Assembly (NCBI GenBank): GCA_023053575.1
Contig: JAKZAP010000009.1
Location: forward strand, 13,807,869-13,871,868
Direction: 5' to 3'
Source of the DNA: Branchinecta lynchi
Taxonomy: Eukaryota > Arthropoda > Branchiopoda > Anostraca > Branchinectidae
DNA: 64,000 nt
Shown here piece by piece: positions 17,638 to 27,800 of this stretch; the stretch's first letter is position 1; each line of letters begins with the position of its first letter. A program made the position numbers and the translations under genes. The notes below the pieces were generated by a model, which saw only the letters and a list, made by a program, of their open reading frames with translations, made no database searches and had not been told where the DNA came from.

Positions 17638-18468
17638 ATGGATTCAAGACGCTTGAGTGATATGTTATCAGATATAGTGAAGAACAGAGAAGTTCAGAGA
17701 AGAAAGGTTCAACAAAATGAGATGGAGAAGGCAGGATTTCGGGAATATGCTTCAGAGTTAAACGCTCCAGTTATTATAGCACAAAAAGAAAACACTAAAG
17801 ACACCATCAAAAAATTACAAGAGAACGCTGAAACGATAATTAATAAACTACTTGAAGGTGATAATAATTCAAGAAGACGGTTTATCAGATTAGGTGATAC
17901 ATTTAAAACAGCTTTACAGACCACTACTTCAGAGGAATCGAGTCGAGCTCCCACTCATGCGATAGAACCCAATCTAGAACAACCATATGACGTAAATCTA
18001 AACTTAAATATTGATGTGGAATTATTAAATCAAATTAATTTAAAATATAAAGATGACTGGAATGGTACCGATAATTATTTTAAAATGCCTCATTATTACC
18101 TTAATCATCATAACGAAATAGATGGGGCTCTGAATTATTTAACATCTATAAGTCAAAGTTATGGTGGTATGAAAAGTAAAAGTTATAGTTCTAGTAAGTA
18201 TGATCAAATTATTTTATTTATACAAGACTATAAGGATAGATTAAAAAAAATTCAATCTAGTATACCCTTTATCAGACAACAAGGAACTGGAATATTTATG
18301 AATTGTGATGAAATGATTTCAAAACTATACACTTTGATAGGTAGCAGAGTAAACGGAAATACATCTGATGAGGTGAGAAATGAAGCTATTGATATTTTGG
18401 ATTCGTTAATGCGAAATAAATTTCTTACGAAGAGAAATTACAATTCAATATATAAAAAATATTTCTAA
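17638..18468 (+). CDS. Unknown Polinton protein, coiled-coil rich
   Basis: A 276-residue protein starting at TATATAAATGG, 16 bases after the integrase stop. The N-terminal 90 residues are charged helices with a likely coiled coil (KKLQENAETIINKLLEG). A linker near 105-120 is Ser/Thr/Pro rich. The C-terminal half is helical with aromatic clusters (DNYFKMPHYYLNHH). I recognise no family. By position, just before the penton-like gene, it could be a structural or assembly factor. Its TAA is followed at once by the start signal of the next gene. Confidence 0.75.
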   Translation: MDSRRLSDMLSDIVKNREVQRRKVQQNEMEKAGFREYASELNAPVIIAQKENTKDTIKKLQENAETIINKLLEGDNNSRRRFIRLGDTFKTALQTTTSEESSRAPTHAIEPNLEQPYDVNLNLNIDVELLNQINLKYKDDWNGTDNYFKMPHYYLNHHNEIDGALNYLTSISQSYGGMKSKSYSSSKYDQIILFIQDYKDRLKKIQSSIPFIRQQGTGIFMNCDEMISKLYTLIGSRVNGNTSDEVRNEAIDILDSLMRNKFLTKRNYNSIYKKYF

Positions 18469-18474
18469 TAAATG
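18466..18474 (+). promoter_or_regulatory. Element-wide start signal TAATAAATG (example)
   Basis: Here the signal overlaps the TAA stop of the 276-residue gene and contains the ATG of the next. TAAATG marks the start of 11 distinct genes, with ATG at 8508(-), 9423(-), 9910, 14268, 14962, 15607, 16552, 17638, 18472, 19226, 19613 and 21024. AATAAA overlaps the ATG in seven of the 11, and YCTA lies within 10 bases upstream in eight. It may combine a late-type promoter, as in poxvirus TAAATG or the TCTA motif of CroV and mavirus, with a poly(A) signal for the upstream gene. Confidence 0.7.
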
Positions 18475-19197
18475 GTGTTGTTAAACATTGAAGGTAATGA
18501 AAGTATCATTGATATAACATTTAGTCAACCAATCGAATTGAATCGTAATTGGGGTTATGAAATAGGTTTGAATCAGTGTACTTTGTGGTATTCATGGCAT
18601 AATATAAGTGATAAATTTGGAAATAATACATTTCAATACAGGAAAGATGAAGATAATAATGCAACAGAATGGATGAATGTTACTATTCCTAATGGGATGT
18701 ATAACGATGATTGTTTGAATTATTTTTTGTGTCAGTATTTTGATACCCCAAAAGATAAATGTCCTATTGTAATTTCATCCAATCCAGCATCTATGAGATT
18801 TGTCATACTATTACAAGAAAAATATGTGTTTAGATTTAATAGTGACTTGTGTCAGATTTTAGGATTTGAGAAGGATAGTGAGATATCTAAGAAAATCAAT
18901 GAAGGTACAAAGCTTCCGAATATAACAAGAAGCGTTGATAAAATTCAAATTCACTGCTCTCTCGTAAACAGTTCTATCGTAAACAAAAGTAAATCAGATG
19001 TCATTTGGACATTTGTTCCGAATACAGAACCGGGTTGTCAAATTGTTGAGAATCCTAGACAATTAATCTACCTTCCTATTAACACAAAAGACTTTATTTA
19101 CTCCTTGAGAATGACAATTACTGATCAGTTGGGAAGACCTATCGATTTGAATGGTGATAATGTTGGATACGTGCTGCATTTAAGAAAAGGTTATTGA
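18472..19197 (+). CDS. Minor capsid protein, single jelly-roll (penton-like)
   Basis: A 241-residue protein that should form the capsid vertices. It starts at TCTAATAAATGG directly after the previous stop. N-terminal features are EIGLNQCTLWYSWHNI and PNGMYNDDCLNYF. The C-terminal half has the most diagnostic stretch: DKIQIHCSLVNSS, FVPNTEPGCQIV, then MTITDQLGRPIDLNGDNVGY, close to the ITDQLGRPIDLNG motif of Polinton penton proteins. Length is normal for the family and no breaks are seen. Confidence 0.88.
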   Translation: MVLLNIEGNESIIDITFSQPIELNRNWGYEIGLNQCTLWYSWHNISDKFGNNTFQYRKDEDNNATEWMNVTIPNGMYNDDCLNYFLCQYFDTPKDKCPIVISSNPASMRFVILLQEKYVFRFNSDLCQILGFEKDSEISKKINEGTKLPNITRSVDKIQIHCSLVNSSIVNKSKSDVIWTFVPNTEPGCQIVENPRQLIYLPINTKDFIYSLRMTITDQLGRPIDLNGDNVGYVLHLRKGY

Positions 19198-19225
19198 TTA
19201 GTGAAATAAAATTATTTACCTATAA

Positions 19226-19582
19226 ATGTTGATTAATAATAAGCGATTACTTTATAAAAAGCAGTATGGAAGTGGAATCGGTAGTGTATTCAAAAACATT
19301 GTTAATTCCCAGTTATTTCAAACGTCAGCAAAACAAATAAAAGATGGGGCTATGTCAATGTATAATAATATTATTAAACCGAGATTTGAGTTGTTGAAAA
19401 ACAGAGCAATAGAATATGGGAAAGATCTGATCAATGTAAACAAGAAGGAACTCATCGATGTAATTGGAAACAAAAAATCGATGAAGGATCTTATCGGTAC
19501 AAATAAAAGGATTTTAAATCAAAGAAGTCAGGACTTGATCAAAACGTTAATGACTGGAAATGGATTAAAGATTCTGAAATAA
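19226..19582 (+). CDS. Small amphipathic virion protein (pVI-like candidate)
   Basis: A 118-residue basic protein starting at CCTATAAATG. A Gly-rich motif, YGSGIGSVFKNI (residues about 14-25), is followed by an amphipathic helix and a long basic helical tail. This arrangement recalls adenovirus pVI, a membrane-lytic internal protein cleaved by the viral protease near such Gly motifs. Position between the penton-like and major capsid genes agrees. The match is to architecture, not clear sequence identity. Confidence 0.6.
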   Translation: MLINNKRLLYKKQYGSGIGSVFKNIVNSQLFQTSAKQIKDGAMSMYNNIIKPRFELLKNRAIEYGKDLINVNKKELIDVIGNKKSMKDLIGTNKRILNQRSQDLIKTLMTGNGLKILK

Positions 19583-19612
19583 GTTTTATTTAATAATTTC
19601 TTTCTTATATAA

Positions 19613-20986
19613 ATGGCAGTAAATAAAGTTATCAGTCCGCAATGGAACATTTTTGATGAACCGCTTGTGGATGAAACAGTGGTTAAATATGAATTTAAAG
19701 AAATTCGAGAAACAGATGTGAATGTATCTAATAAATCAGAGTTTGAATTCGTAACAAAGAAATTAGATTCCTGGTTTTATCCAAGTGAAAGTTATCTTGA
19801 TGTTAGTGTAAGAATAGTGAAAGAAAATGGAGATAATATAGCTGCAACCGATATTGCTACTTTGACGAACAATGGATTTAATTTATTCAGTACCGCTGAA
19901 TATGTAATAAACGATGAATCGGTTGAAAAAATTAATCATGTTGGTATTACAACTACCGTTACAAAGTTGATTGAATACTCTGATGATTATTCTAGAAGTG
20001 CAGCAAGAAATCATTTCTGGTATAAGGATTATAATCAAGGAAAAGAAATTAATCCTGTTATTGCTTCGTTTACTGCAACTCCAGTAGTAGCAGGGGCTGC
20101 AGGGGCTGCAGCAGGGGGTGGAACAGTCAGTTTGAGAAATAATAATAATTATAATAAAGGATTTGAAAAAAGATATAACAGAACAAAGAGCAGTAAATTA
20201 GTAAATATGTATTTACCATTATCAGAATTGTTTGGATTTCTGAAAGGAAACAAACGATTCTTCAGAGGTGCATCGCATAAATTATTTCTAAGAAGAAATG
20301 ATGATAACAACATGATTATAAGAAATGGAAATACTAATTTCAAAGTAGTAATCGAGTATTTATCCTGGAAGATCCCTATTGTAGCTCCTAGTATCGAAAT
20401 GATGAGTGAATTAGAAAAGGGTCTTGCTAAGGATAAAAAGCATAATCTGATGTGGGAAGCATGTAATACTTATAAAAGCGATGTTAGTCAAAATAAGGAA
20501 CACACTTGGAAAGTTATTTCTGAGAGAAACAATCCAACAAAAGTAGTTGTGATGCTACAGAAAAATGAAAAGCATAACAATCAATTAATGAATAATATGG
20601 TGTTTGATCATATGAATTTAACAGACATAGAACTTAGAATTAATGGGGATAAATATCCTGAAGAACCACTTAAATGTGATTTTAGCGATGATAAATGTAA
20701 ATACTCAAATCTTTACAATAGGTTCATACATTTGAGCTATAAACAATTAGCATTTGATACTGGTAGTGTTGTTAGTATAGAAGAATTTAAAGAAGTATAT
20801 CCACTATTCTGTTTCGATGTTTCCAAACACGAGTCAAATATTTATAATGGAACAACTGCTGATATTGAAATAAGTTTAACGTTGAAAGATAATCAACCCG
20901 TACCATATAATGTTTACTGTGTTATATATTATGAAAGAAAAGCTACATTAGATATTATCAATAAAAATATGTATGTGAGTTTGTGA
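19613..20986 (+). CDS. Major capsid protein, double jelly-roll (hexon-like)
   Basis: A 457-residue protein starting at CTTATATAAATGG that should form the capsid shell. The N terminus (NIFDEPLVDETVVKYEF) and the segment RNHFWYKDYNQGKEINP fit Polinton major capsid proteins. An Ala/Gly low-complexity loop (VAGAAGAAAGGGT, residues about 162-174) leads into MYLPLSELFGFLKGNKRFF, the strong conserved motif. The end, VYCVIYYERKATLDI, is a final beta strand. The last 43 bases lie inside the right TIR, so the left TIR holds an orphan copy of its C-terminal codons. Confidence 0.92.
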   Translation: MAVNKVISPQWNIFDEPLVDETVVKYEFKEIRETDVNVSNKSEFEFVTKKLDSWFYPSESYLDVSVRIVKENGDNIAATDIATLTNNGFNLFSTAEYVINDESVEKINHVGITTTVTKLIEYSDDYSRSAARNHFWYKDYNQGKEINPVIASFTATPVVAGAAGAAAGGGTVSLRNNNNYNKGFEKRYNRTKSSKLVNMYLPLSELFGFLKGNKRFFRGASHKLFLRRNDDNNMIIRNGNTNFKVVIEYLSWKIPIVAPSIEMMSELEKGLAKDKKHNLMWEACNTYKSDVSQNKEHTWKVISERNNPTKVVVMLQKNEKHNNQLMNNMVFDHMNLTDIELRINGDKYPEEPLKCDFSDDKCKYSNLYNRFIHLSYKQLAFDTGSVVSIEEFKEVYPLFCFDVSKHESNIYNGTTADIEISLTLKDNQPVPYNVYCVIYYERKATLDIINKNMYVSL

Positions 20987-21578
20987 GTCTGGATTTTTAT
21001 TTAATAAAATCATCCCCTAATAAATGGAGTCCACAAAGGAAGTCTTGAATACAATCAGAATGAATAAATACAATGAGACAATCAGGAAAGAAGAACTAGT
21101 TCTAGGATTGAAATATACTATTGTTAAAATGAGAATTGCTAAGACAAAATATGGTGATAAGTTGGTTGTAGTTATTAATCATAATGACAAACCATGTGAT
21201 TTGTTTATAACACAGAAATATAATGCCATTGCTAACGAATTACTTTTAAAGAAAAATCTAGTTTTGCAACCGATTGTACGCGAAAACAAGAACAAAGAAA
21301 CATATGTGGATTTAGAACTGTTTACTCAGTAATATTTGAATAAAAAATGAAAAATGTAAAAAAAAAAAAGAAGTAGTGTACATTGTAGTATTTTATATGT
21401 AGTAAAGGGTAATATTTCTCATTTCTTGTATCCTTTATTTTGGAAGTAAGAAAATAAAAATGTTCTTAAAAAGGGGGGTAATTTGGTAAAAAGGATGTTA
21501 AAATTTAAGAAATTGATGTTAAAATGGGGTTTTGAAATTGGGGGAAGGGTGGGCCAGAACCCCCTTTATATAACTACT
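20944..21578. repeat. Polinton right TIR (635 bp)
   Basis: The inverted partner of 7954-8588. It covers the last 14 codons of the major capsid gene, the small OB-like gene and about 245 bases of terminal non-coding sequence ending ACTACT. The inner boundary is sharp: the match stops at 20943, one base before TACATTAGATATTATC. Confidence 0.95.
21024..21332 (+). CDS. TIR-encoded small protein, OB-fold/SSB-like (right copy)
   Basis: The same 102-residue protein as on the left, starting at CCTAATAAATGG 37 bases after the capsid stop. This is likely its ancestral place, because here it continues the rightward gene series. A beta-rich core with TKYGDKLVVVI suggests a small nucleic-acid-binding fold. 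The function is inferred and weak. Confidence 0.75.
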   Translation: MESTKEVLNTIRMNKYNETIRKEELVLGLKYTIVKMRIAKTKYGDKLVVVINHNDKPCDLFITQKYNAIANELLLKKNLVLQPIVRENKNKETYVDLELFTQ

Positions 21579-21584
21579 CACGCC
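21579..21584. repeat. Polinton target-site duplication, right
   Basis: CACGCC follows the terminal ACTACT and matches 7948-7953. Confidence 0.93.
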
Positions 21585-21611
21585 CCAACCCCACACCAAA
21601 CCAAACGGTAG

Positions 21612-21690
21612 GCAGTTACTGAGACTCGAACCAGCGCCCCTGCGCTCACCGAATTCAGCGTGCTAACCATTCGGCCAGGAGGGGCAGGAT
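21612..21690 (-). repeat. tRNA-derived sequence next to the Polinton
   Basis: On the minus strand an A box TGGCCGAATGG and a B box GGTTCGAGTCT are correctly spaced, with GTTAGCACGC and GAATTCGGTG between. The outer ends do not pair as an acceptor stem, so it is a tRNA pseudogene or SINE head. It lies about 30 bases from the element, which may reflect chance or a target preference. Confidence 0.5.
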
Positions 21691-22388
21691 AAGCCTAATT
21701 TAGTGAGCAAGGTGGGTATGAATAAGAATTTGTCACAGAATTTGCTCTCCGCACTGTCAGAAGTTTGATATCAGAAAACACATGTTTGCACATTCTTGTG
21801 TTAAACGTTATGAGCATGTATTATATATGTTACGAGAATACTCGAAAATTACTGATGAATTACCTTTGATGAAGCGCATCAGTGGAGCTTATGCCCGTAT
21901 CGTTTCCAGAAAGTTGCGATTTAACCGAAAGATCCTTGCGCACTCATATGCGACTGCTCGTTCTGTATCTTTCTCCTTTATGGACCATCTTCAGTAAAGA
22001 AAATCTTTGCCAAATTCTGTTCATTTTCGTTCGGTTTAGCAGATATTTGCTACGCCCCCCCCCCCCCTCCCCTAGACAAGGAAAAGCCACCTCGTTGCAA
22101 AGTTCCGTATGGCTGATCTGTCAGTGGCTGTGCTGCGATCTATCAACAAAATGAAGCAAATCTGTGTTCACTCATAGATCTCCGGTTAGTGAAGTTTTAT
22201 TATTTTGGTTGTTGTTGTGTTACTTCTTTGTTTATTTTTCATTTGTTTTTTTGCCATACTCCGTCTGGGAGAAACTTTCTAAAATAGTACGTGGACCAAA
22301 AAAAACGACACTACGTGGGCACTTCGGGAAGTCGAACGAAGACAGAGACACGGCGGTACATCGAACGACACTACGTAGACACGTCAGT

Positions 22389-22672
22389 AGTATTGGGCGA
22401 TATTGTGATTTTTCGACATTTTTGCTTTTGATATTCGAAATTTCGGTACCATGTTTCTCTATAGTATTGATGTCTTCGTTTCCCCAAAACTTAAGAAAAA
22501 TTGTCTTAAAAACATCTTGCATCATCTCAAATATTTGAATGAATATTTCCTCCAATTTCGCATGTATAGATGTAACTTACATTGGATTATTTATAATAAT
22601 TATAATTTTAGAAACGTTTTCGATATTTCGTCCGATGTATCGTTACCGATATCGAATATCGCCCAACTCTAC
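22389..22672. mobile_element. MITE family H, copy 1
   Basis: Inverted ends TTGGGCGATATT and AATATCGCCCAA bound an interior also found at about 37840-38092 (shared TTTCGGTACCATGTTT and ATATCGAATATCGCCCA). There is no coding. The superfamily is undetermined. Confidence 0.55.
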
Positions 22673-22792
22673 AGGTCGGTACGTCGCTACAGAGAGTGTA
22701 GCTTGTGGCCCCCTTTCGTGATGTAAGTAAAAAACGTGAGAACTCTAGCACATTAGCACACACTTTTCTGGGTCGAGCAAATTATGGTGACA

Positions 22793-23282
22793 GATATTCC
22801 TTCAGCCCAAGCTGACTGCGAATGACATTTGACGGTGCAAAACGGATAAGTCAGCTACATTTTATTAGAGCCATATTTCGGGCCCTTCTTGGCAAGGGTC
22901 CTCTTCAGGCTCAAGCCGCTGAAGCTGGAAAATGAACTTGTGGAAAAACAGTTAAAGATTCTTCCTTAAATATCTGATTTTGTGAAGTTCTTCTCTGAAT
23001 GGTTGGAGTTAAAGCTGGTGCTGTGATTTCATTCTGGACAGGGCTGCTGTTCGATTGGGTCGTCAAAAGGGTCAAGAACAGAAGAAACAGCAGCCCGGTC
23101 CAGAATGAAATCACAGCACCAGCTTTAACTCCAACCAATTTTCAGATGTTTAAGGAAGAATCTCAATTGTTTTTCCACAAGTTCATTTTCCAGCTTGAGC
23201 CTGAACAGGAACCTTCCCAATAAGGACCGAAATATAGCTCTAATACAGTGTAGCTGACTTATCCGTTCTGCACCGTCAAACA
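22793..23282. mobile_element. Foldback family E with internal palindrome
   Basis: Outer arms carry GTGCAAAACGGATAAGTCAG and its complement. A second palindrome lies at 22999-23150 (GGTTGGAGTTAAAGCTGGTG against its complement, with a central GACGACCCAATCG-like spacer). The element folds almost completely on itself and has no gene. Confidence 0.6.
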
Positions 23283-23467
23283 TGGTCACATCTGCGCATA
23301 ATTTTCGTGACGTAGACGACGACAGTGCAAAGTAGTTGGTCACATTGGATCTTAATGATCAAGGCGATTGGGCATACGTCTAGCAACCGTAGCCTGATTT
23401 CTCAGCAACTATTTTACACCGGCCATTTGGCCTCTCATTTCCCTGGCCCCACAGTACCGGTCTTGAG

Positions 23468-24800
23468 CAGGGGCGTCACTCGCCAAAACTCGAGGGGGGG
23501 GGGGGGGGCAGGGCTCCTGCCGCCCGTTTCAGCTTTTCTGATAAAACTCGTTATTACTGAAAGCGTTGAAGACTGAAGATTAGAAGCCTAGTTATGTCAC
23601 CGAGCTCAGAAGCGGTTCGAAGGTCTTGGGCTTGGAAGGTGAGTTTCTTAAAATATACGACTCCGGAAGACCCAAGAGTCATGCCAGTTAGAAACAATAG
23701 CCAAGAAATACAGTACTATATCCGCAAAACTGTATATCAGGCAGAATGAAAATGAGCGCCGCATGCGAATTTTTTTGAAGTAGGCCATGACTTTCTTCGT
23801 TCAAAACGCTGCTGCCCGCAACAAAATCTATATAGCTTTTAATGCTGCCCAAGCCCCGAAATTCCAAGCCTAAAATCGAACGAAATGACGGACTTTCTAG
23901 TAAACAGAGCCTACTATGAAAGACGCCACAGGCAAATTCTGTGAAGTCCTGTATGACCAGAACGACTTTTCGGATCCCAAATGAAGGTAAGGGCCACTTA
24001 ACAGAATCTGCCCTTCTTCTTTGTTCACGACGAATCCAGAAAAATGAGAGACATTTAACTGGAAGTTGGATAATGTGTTTCATTTCTAGCCTTTCCAAAA
24101 AAGAAGTACTAATCATCCAGAAAAACAAAAAATGAAATCTAGTTGACTTGTTCCTAATTTAGAGTTAAAACACAAAATAAAAATCAAATGACATTTTGCA
24201 ATAATCATACCGGTCATTAAATCTTCTCTCATTGCTCATGAAGCAGATTTTGTTTTTAAACGTCGGACTTGATACGATGTTTTTTTAGTCACGAGAGATA
24301 TTAGTACACAACAGATCGTGTTAAAACTTGGGTTAAAACTGTGTGCTGCAGGGTGAAATTCATGGTTTGACTACTGTCTTCTGTCGGTCATGGAAGCTTA
24401 GATCAATAATCATACTTCTCATTCTGACAAAATATGATTAAAAAAAACTCTTCGTATCTGAACGACTAGAAATAGCCTGCCTCTCAAAACATGCGACTGA
24501 GAATGCAATTCCTTTATTTTCAAAAGCTCGAGAACCCAGAAAAGCCGACGCCTCTAATAACTAGCCTTACTGACTTTTCCAGGCGTACTGCCAGCCCCCC
24601 ATTTAGCTTTTCTGAGTGAGCGCCCAGTTAAGCTGAATTTTCGTAGTCGAGCGCCCGTTTAAGCAAAATTTGTATGGTCAGAGCGCCCGTTTTAGCTAAA
24701 TTTGTGTTGTCGGGCGCTGGCAGAGCGCCCGTTTTAGCTTTTTTCTTTCTTTGAGGGGGGGTGATACCCCCCCCCCACACCCCCCATAGCGACGCCCCTG
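23468..24800. mobile_element. hAT-like non-autonomous element, 1.3 kb
   Basis: Ends are CAGGGGCGTCACTCGCC and GCGACGCCCCTG, with a long G run just inside the left end and a C run just inside the right. The flanking 8-mers GTCTTGAG and AGCTTGAG match at six of eight positions. The interior is shared with 51899-53134. Near the right end is a short tandem series on the theme GAGCGCCCGTTTTAGC. No transposase was seen. Confidence 0.65.
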
Positions 24801-24809
24801 AGCTTGAGG

Positions 24810-27800
24810 TACAGAACAGCTTTAATAGCGACGGAAATTTTTATTTTGTTCTTCATCTAAATACACAGTGGTCAAATAGGCACATACAGATACATTTTGC
24901 GCATAAAACCAAGCAGGCAGTCCTTATTTTGTAATTAGTGGCCTTCATTATTAAATGCGCTAATATCTTTCTTCGATCCAATGTGGCAATGAACATTTAC
25001 GAGAATCGTGTACTCTTGTAGAACAAAGTGTACACCACTCACGAGTCTAGACTCCTCACACGGAATCGCGTCCCATCGCTAACTGAAAAACATTTTGCAC
25101 GACGTATAAAACGAACGCGTTGGGTCAAGGAAGGGATAAGAACAAGGAAGTACACTTGGTTTGAGGTAACAGAGAGATAGATTTGGTTGGAATAAAATAA
25201 GGAATGATGTAGGCTAAGTTTGAAAACTGGGCTATGTGGAAAGAATGATACCACGAAGTTCGTCAACGTAATTTACATTTCGCGCTACGATTTATCTCTA
25301 GGAAATTGGTTGGTTAATGCGCAACTCGTAGGTGGCGAGTTATTGTAATTCGTGAAACAAATAGGGAAAATTCGGCCCGAAAACGTGCGCTAATATCGGT
25401 GAACTGGGCTGGTTATATGTATCTACACGCAGATACTAAGTACATTACCTAGGTACAGGTATAATTGATAAAGTAAGTCATGCGCCGCCTGGTCAAGTTC
25501 ATTTACAATTACACCTATGCGAGGGGGGCTAAACACAAGCATAACGAAAATTTTATCCTAGTCTAATGACACTATTTCTGCTACAATGTTGTTTAACCCC
25601 GTTTCCTTTATCTTATTGCAACTAAGCGCTATTAGGACTCCAGTATGAGATCCTCTACCCGTGATTCTCAATCATAGTCCGGGCTTCGAGGGCATGTCAC
25701 TGAAGTTTCGCACTGCTTGCCGGACTTAGCATCGCCGACCGATCTGGGCGTTCAGCCGAGCTTAGCATTGTTTTTCTTCCCGAAGTTAACTGTGAGAAAT
25801 ACAAGTTTGACGTCGAATGGTTCGTAAATCAAGCTTTACATAAACTGATGGAAAAATGCTTGAACTCTCGAATTTCTACTTCAACCACAATCGGTTTAAA
25901 CGTAGAGTCTGGAACAGCCAACAGCATGGCGCCTAGGAGTGAGGTTCTACAAGTAAACCCTGTTGGGGTTGAAGAACACTGACATGCCCCCAAAACGAGC
26001 CTGATGATCGTAATCGCGAGTAGTGGGGTTCTACAAGTAAACCCTGTTGGGGTTGAAGAAAACTGACATGCCCCCGAAACGGGCCTGATGATCGGAACAA
26101 CGAGTCTTTAATCGAACATGATTCTTTCTCCCCCCCCCTTGGTCTGGACCCAAACACACAAGCCAAATCCGTTTTAGCACGAACCACGATTTCTATGTTA
26201 TCACAGTGAGGTCGGTCACCTTAGAAGAAAATGAAATTCAGGGTAAGGGAAGTAACCAGTTCGTCCACGGTGAGTATAGCTTCGCTTGCCAGCTATCGGA
26301 GAACAATGAAAGTTCCGTAAAAAAAATAAAAAATTGTTGATTAGCTGCTTTCTCCGACAAGCTGTGGTTATTCCGGGTTCATCTTAAGAAATATTTTTAT
26401 AAATTTAGGGCTCTGCTTTAAAAAGCAGCTTTACGCGCGTACTGAGCAAAAGTGGCTGTACGACTCCTCGGACCGAAATTGCACCATTACAAGTTAGACT
26501 TCCAACATTTATTATAACTTTCGTAATTTATATATGGGTTGAGTTCCCGTTTGGTGTTTGGTTTCAGGTTCTATATTTTTGTTGTTGTTGGCAACTGATG
26601 ATTCACAGTGACAATATAAAAATTATGGGCTCCTGGTGTCAGCTAAAATCTAATTTTTCAGGAGAAGGTTCAGCTTCCGTGAGCCATTTGAATTACGGTA
26701 GAGTGACTACAACGTCAACCCAAATCAAAGGGGTGTTTGAATTTGCGGCAGGTTCTCTGGTTTTACAAAACTTATACTGCGTGTCCACACGGAAAACGGA
26801 AGAACTCTTCCCACTGTTTCCCACAGAACGCGTCTTTTGCGTTGCGTTTTCGCTAAGACACAAATCGTCAACGCAAAATAAAAGCACTGCGACGTGTCCT
26901 TTTGATGAAAGCAAAAACGCAGCTTATAACGCAGGAACGGGGTTTATATGAACCCGTGGTCCTACACTTGAGAATGCTCTCGACTTACAGGTAATGTTCT
27001 ACGCAGACTTATTCTCGCCCCCCTCCCCCCACAAAAGGAGAATTCGAAAAAAAGCACGCAATTACAAATTTGTCGATTCTCAGCGGCAAACACTAAAATT
27101 TCTGCGGTATAAAAATATCAACTTCATTCACATTAAATTTGGGAATCATCATTCTATGGCAGCGCTCCCCAACCCCATCCATTCGAATGAGATCGGTTTC
27201 GGCGCTAAAACTGATATGTTAAAAAAAGGGGTAACACATGGGTTGACTCTGCAAGGCATACAGGTAATTTCAGTCAGTTAAACCAATTACTTATTTGACA
27301 CTTGACAACAGACTTGGTATAGTACTTTATGTTTGTTTTTCATATTATCAGCCCGTTACGGCTCAGACGCTTGTCGGAGTTGACACGAGTTAGACCTGAC
27401 CGTTTTCGAGGAGCGTGTATATTATGCCAACTTCCGTGTACCTTTGTATCAAATGTCCCCTATTTTTGTAAATACTCAAGGATTACCCTATATAGCCCAT
27501 TTGATGGGTAGTGCATAACATCTAAACCCCCTTCGTTTGAACAAAGCCCACTCTTCTGATTTCTTCGAATCAAAGTTAACAGACTGCCGCGAAAAATACT
27601 GATATTTATTTTGTTTCTCCCTTCCCTAGAGATAGAAGAACGTCAAACCTGCTTTGAATTCGATTCAAAGCTGTACTAGAATAAATGTTGTCAAGTGTCA
27701 AGTTGCACAACACTACTATCAATCTGAGTATAAAAGTATGCACAGTACACTGATCAGTCACACAAATAGTACAAAAATATCAGTCAAACACCAATAGATA

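Larger units (their letters stand above)
7954..21578 (+). mobile_element. Complete Polinton/Maverick (adintovirus-like) element
   Basis: The element is 13,625 bp, bounded by 635-bp inverted repeats and a 6-bp target duplication. Its ends begin AGTAGT, matching the known Polinton preference for a 5'-AG terminus made of a short tandem repeat. It encodes protein-primed PolB, packaging ATPase, adenovirus-type protease, rve integrase, and major and minor capsid proteins, plus several accessory genes. No gene has introns. Two genes at the left end point left; all others point right. Coding is AT-rich compared with the flanking host DNA. No frame is obviously decayed, and every core gene needed for a virion and for integration is present, so it may be recently active or an integrated virus. 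Confidence 0.96.

Noticed and set aside
21612..21690. A functional tRNA gene
   Set aside because: A and B boxes are good but the acceptor stem does not pair, so a tRNA-derived repeat is more likely.
22911..23223. Two overlapping ORFs on opposite strands with the same N-terminal peptide (MVGVKAGAVISFW)
   Set aside because: They arise because the DNA is a palindrome in a foldback element; there is no evidence of a protein gene.
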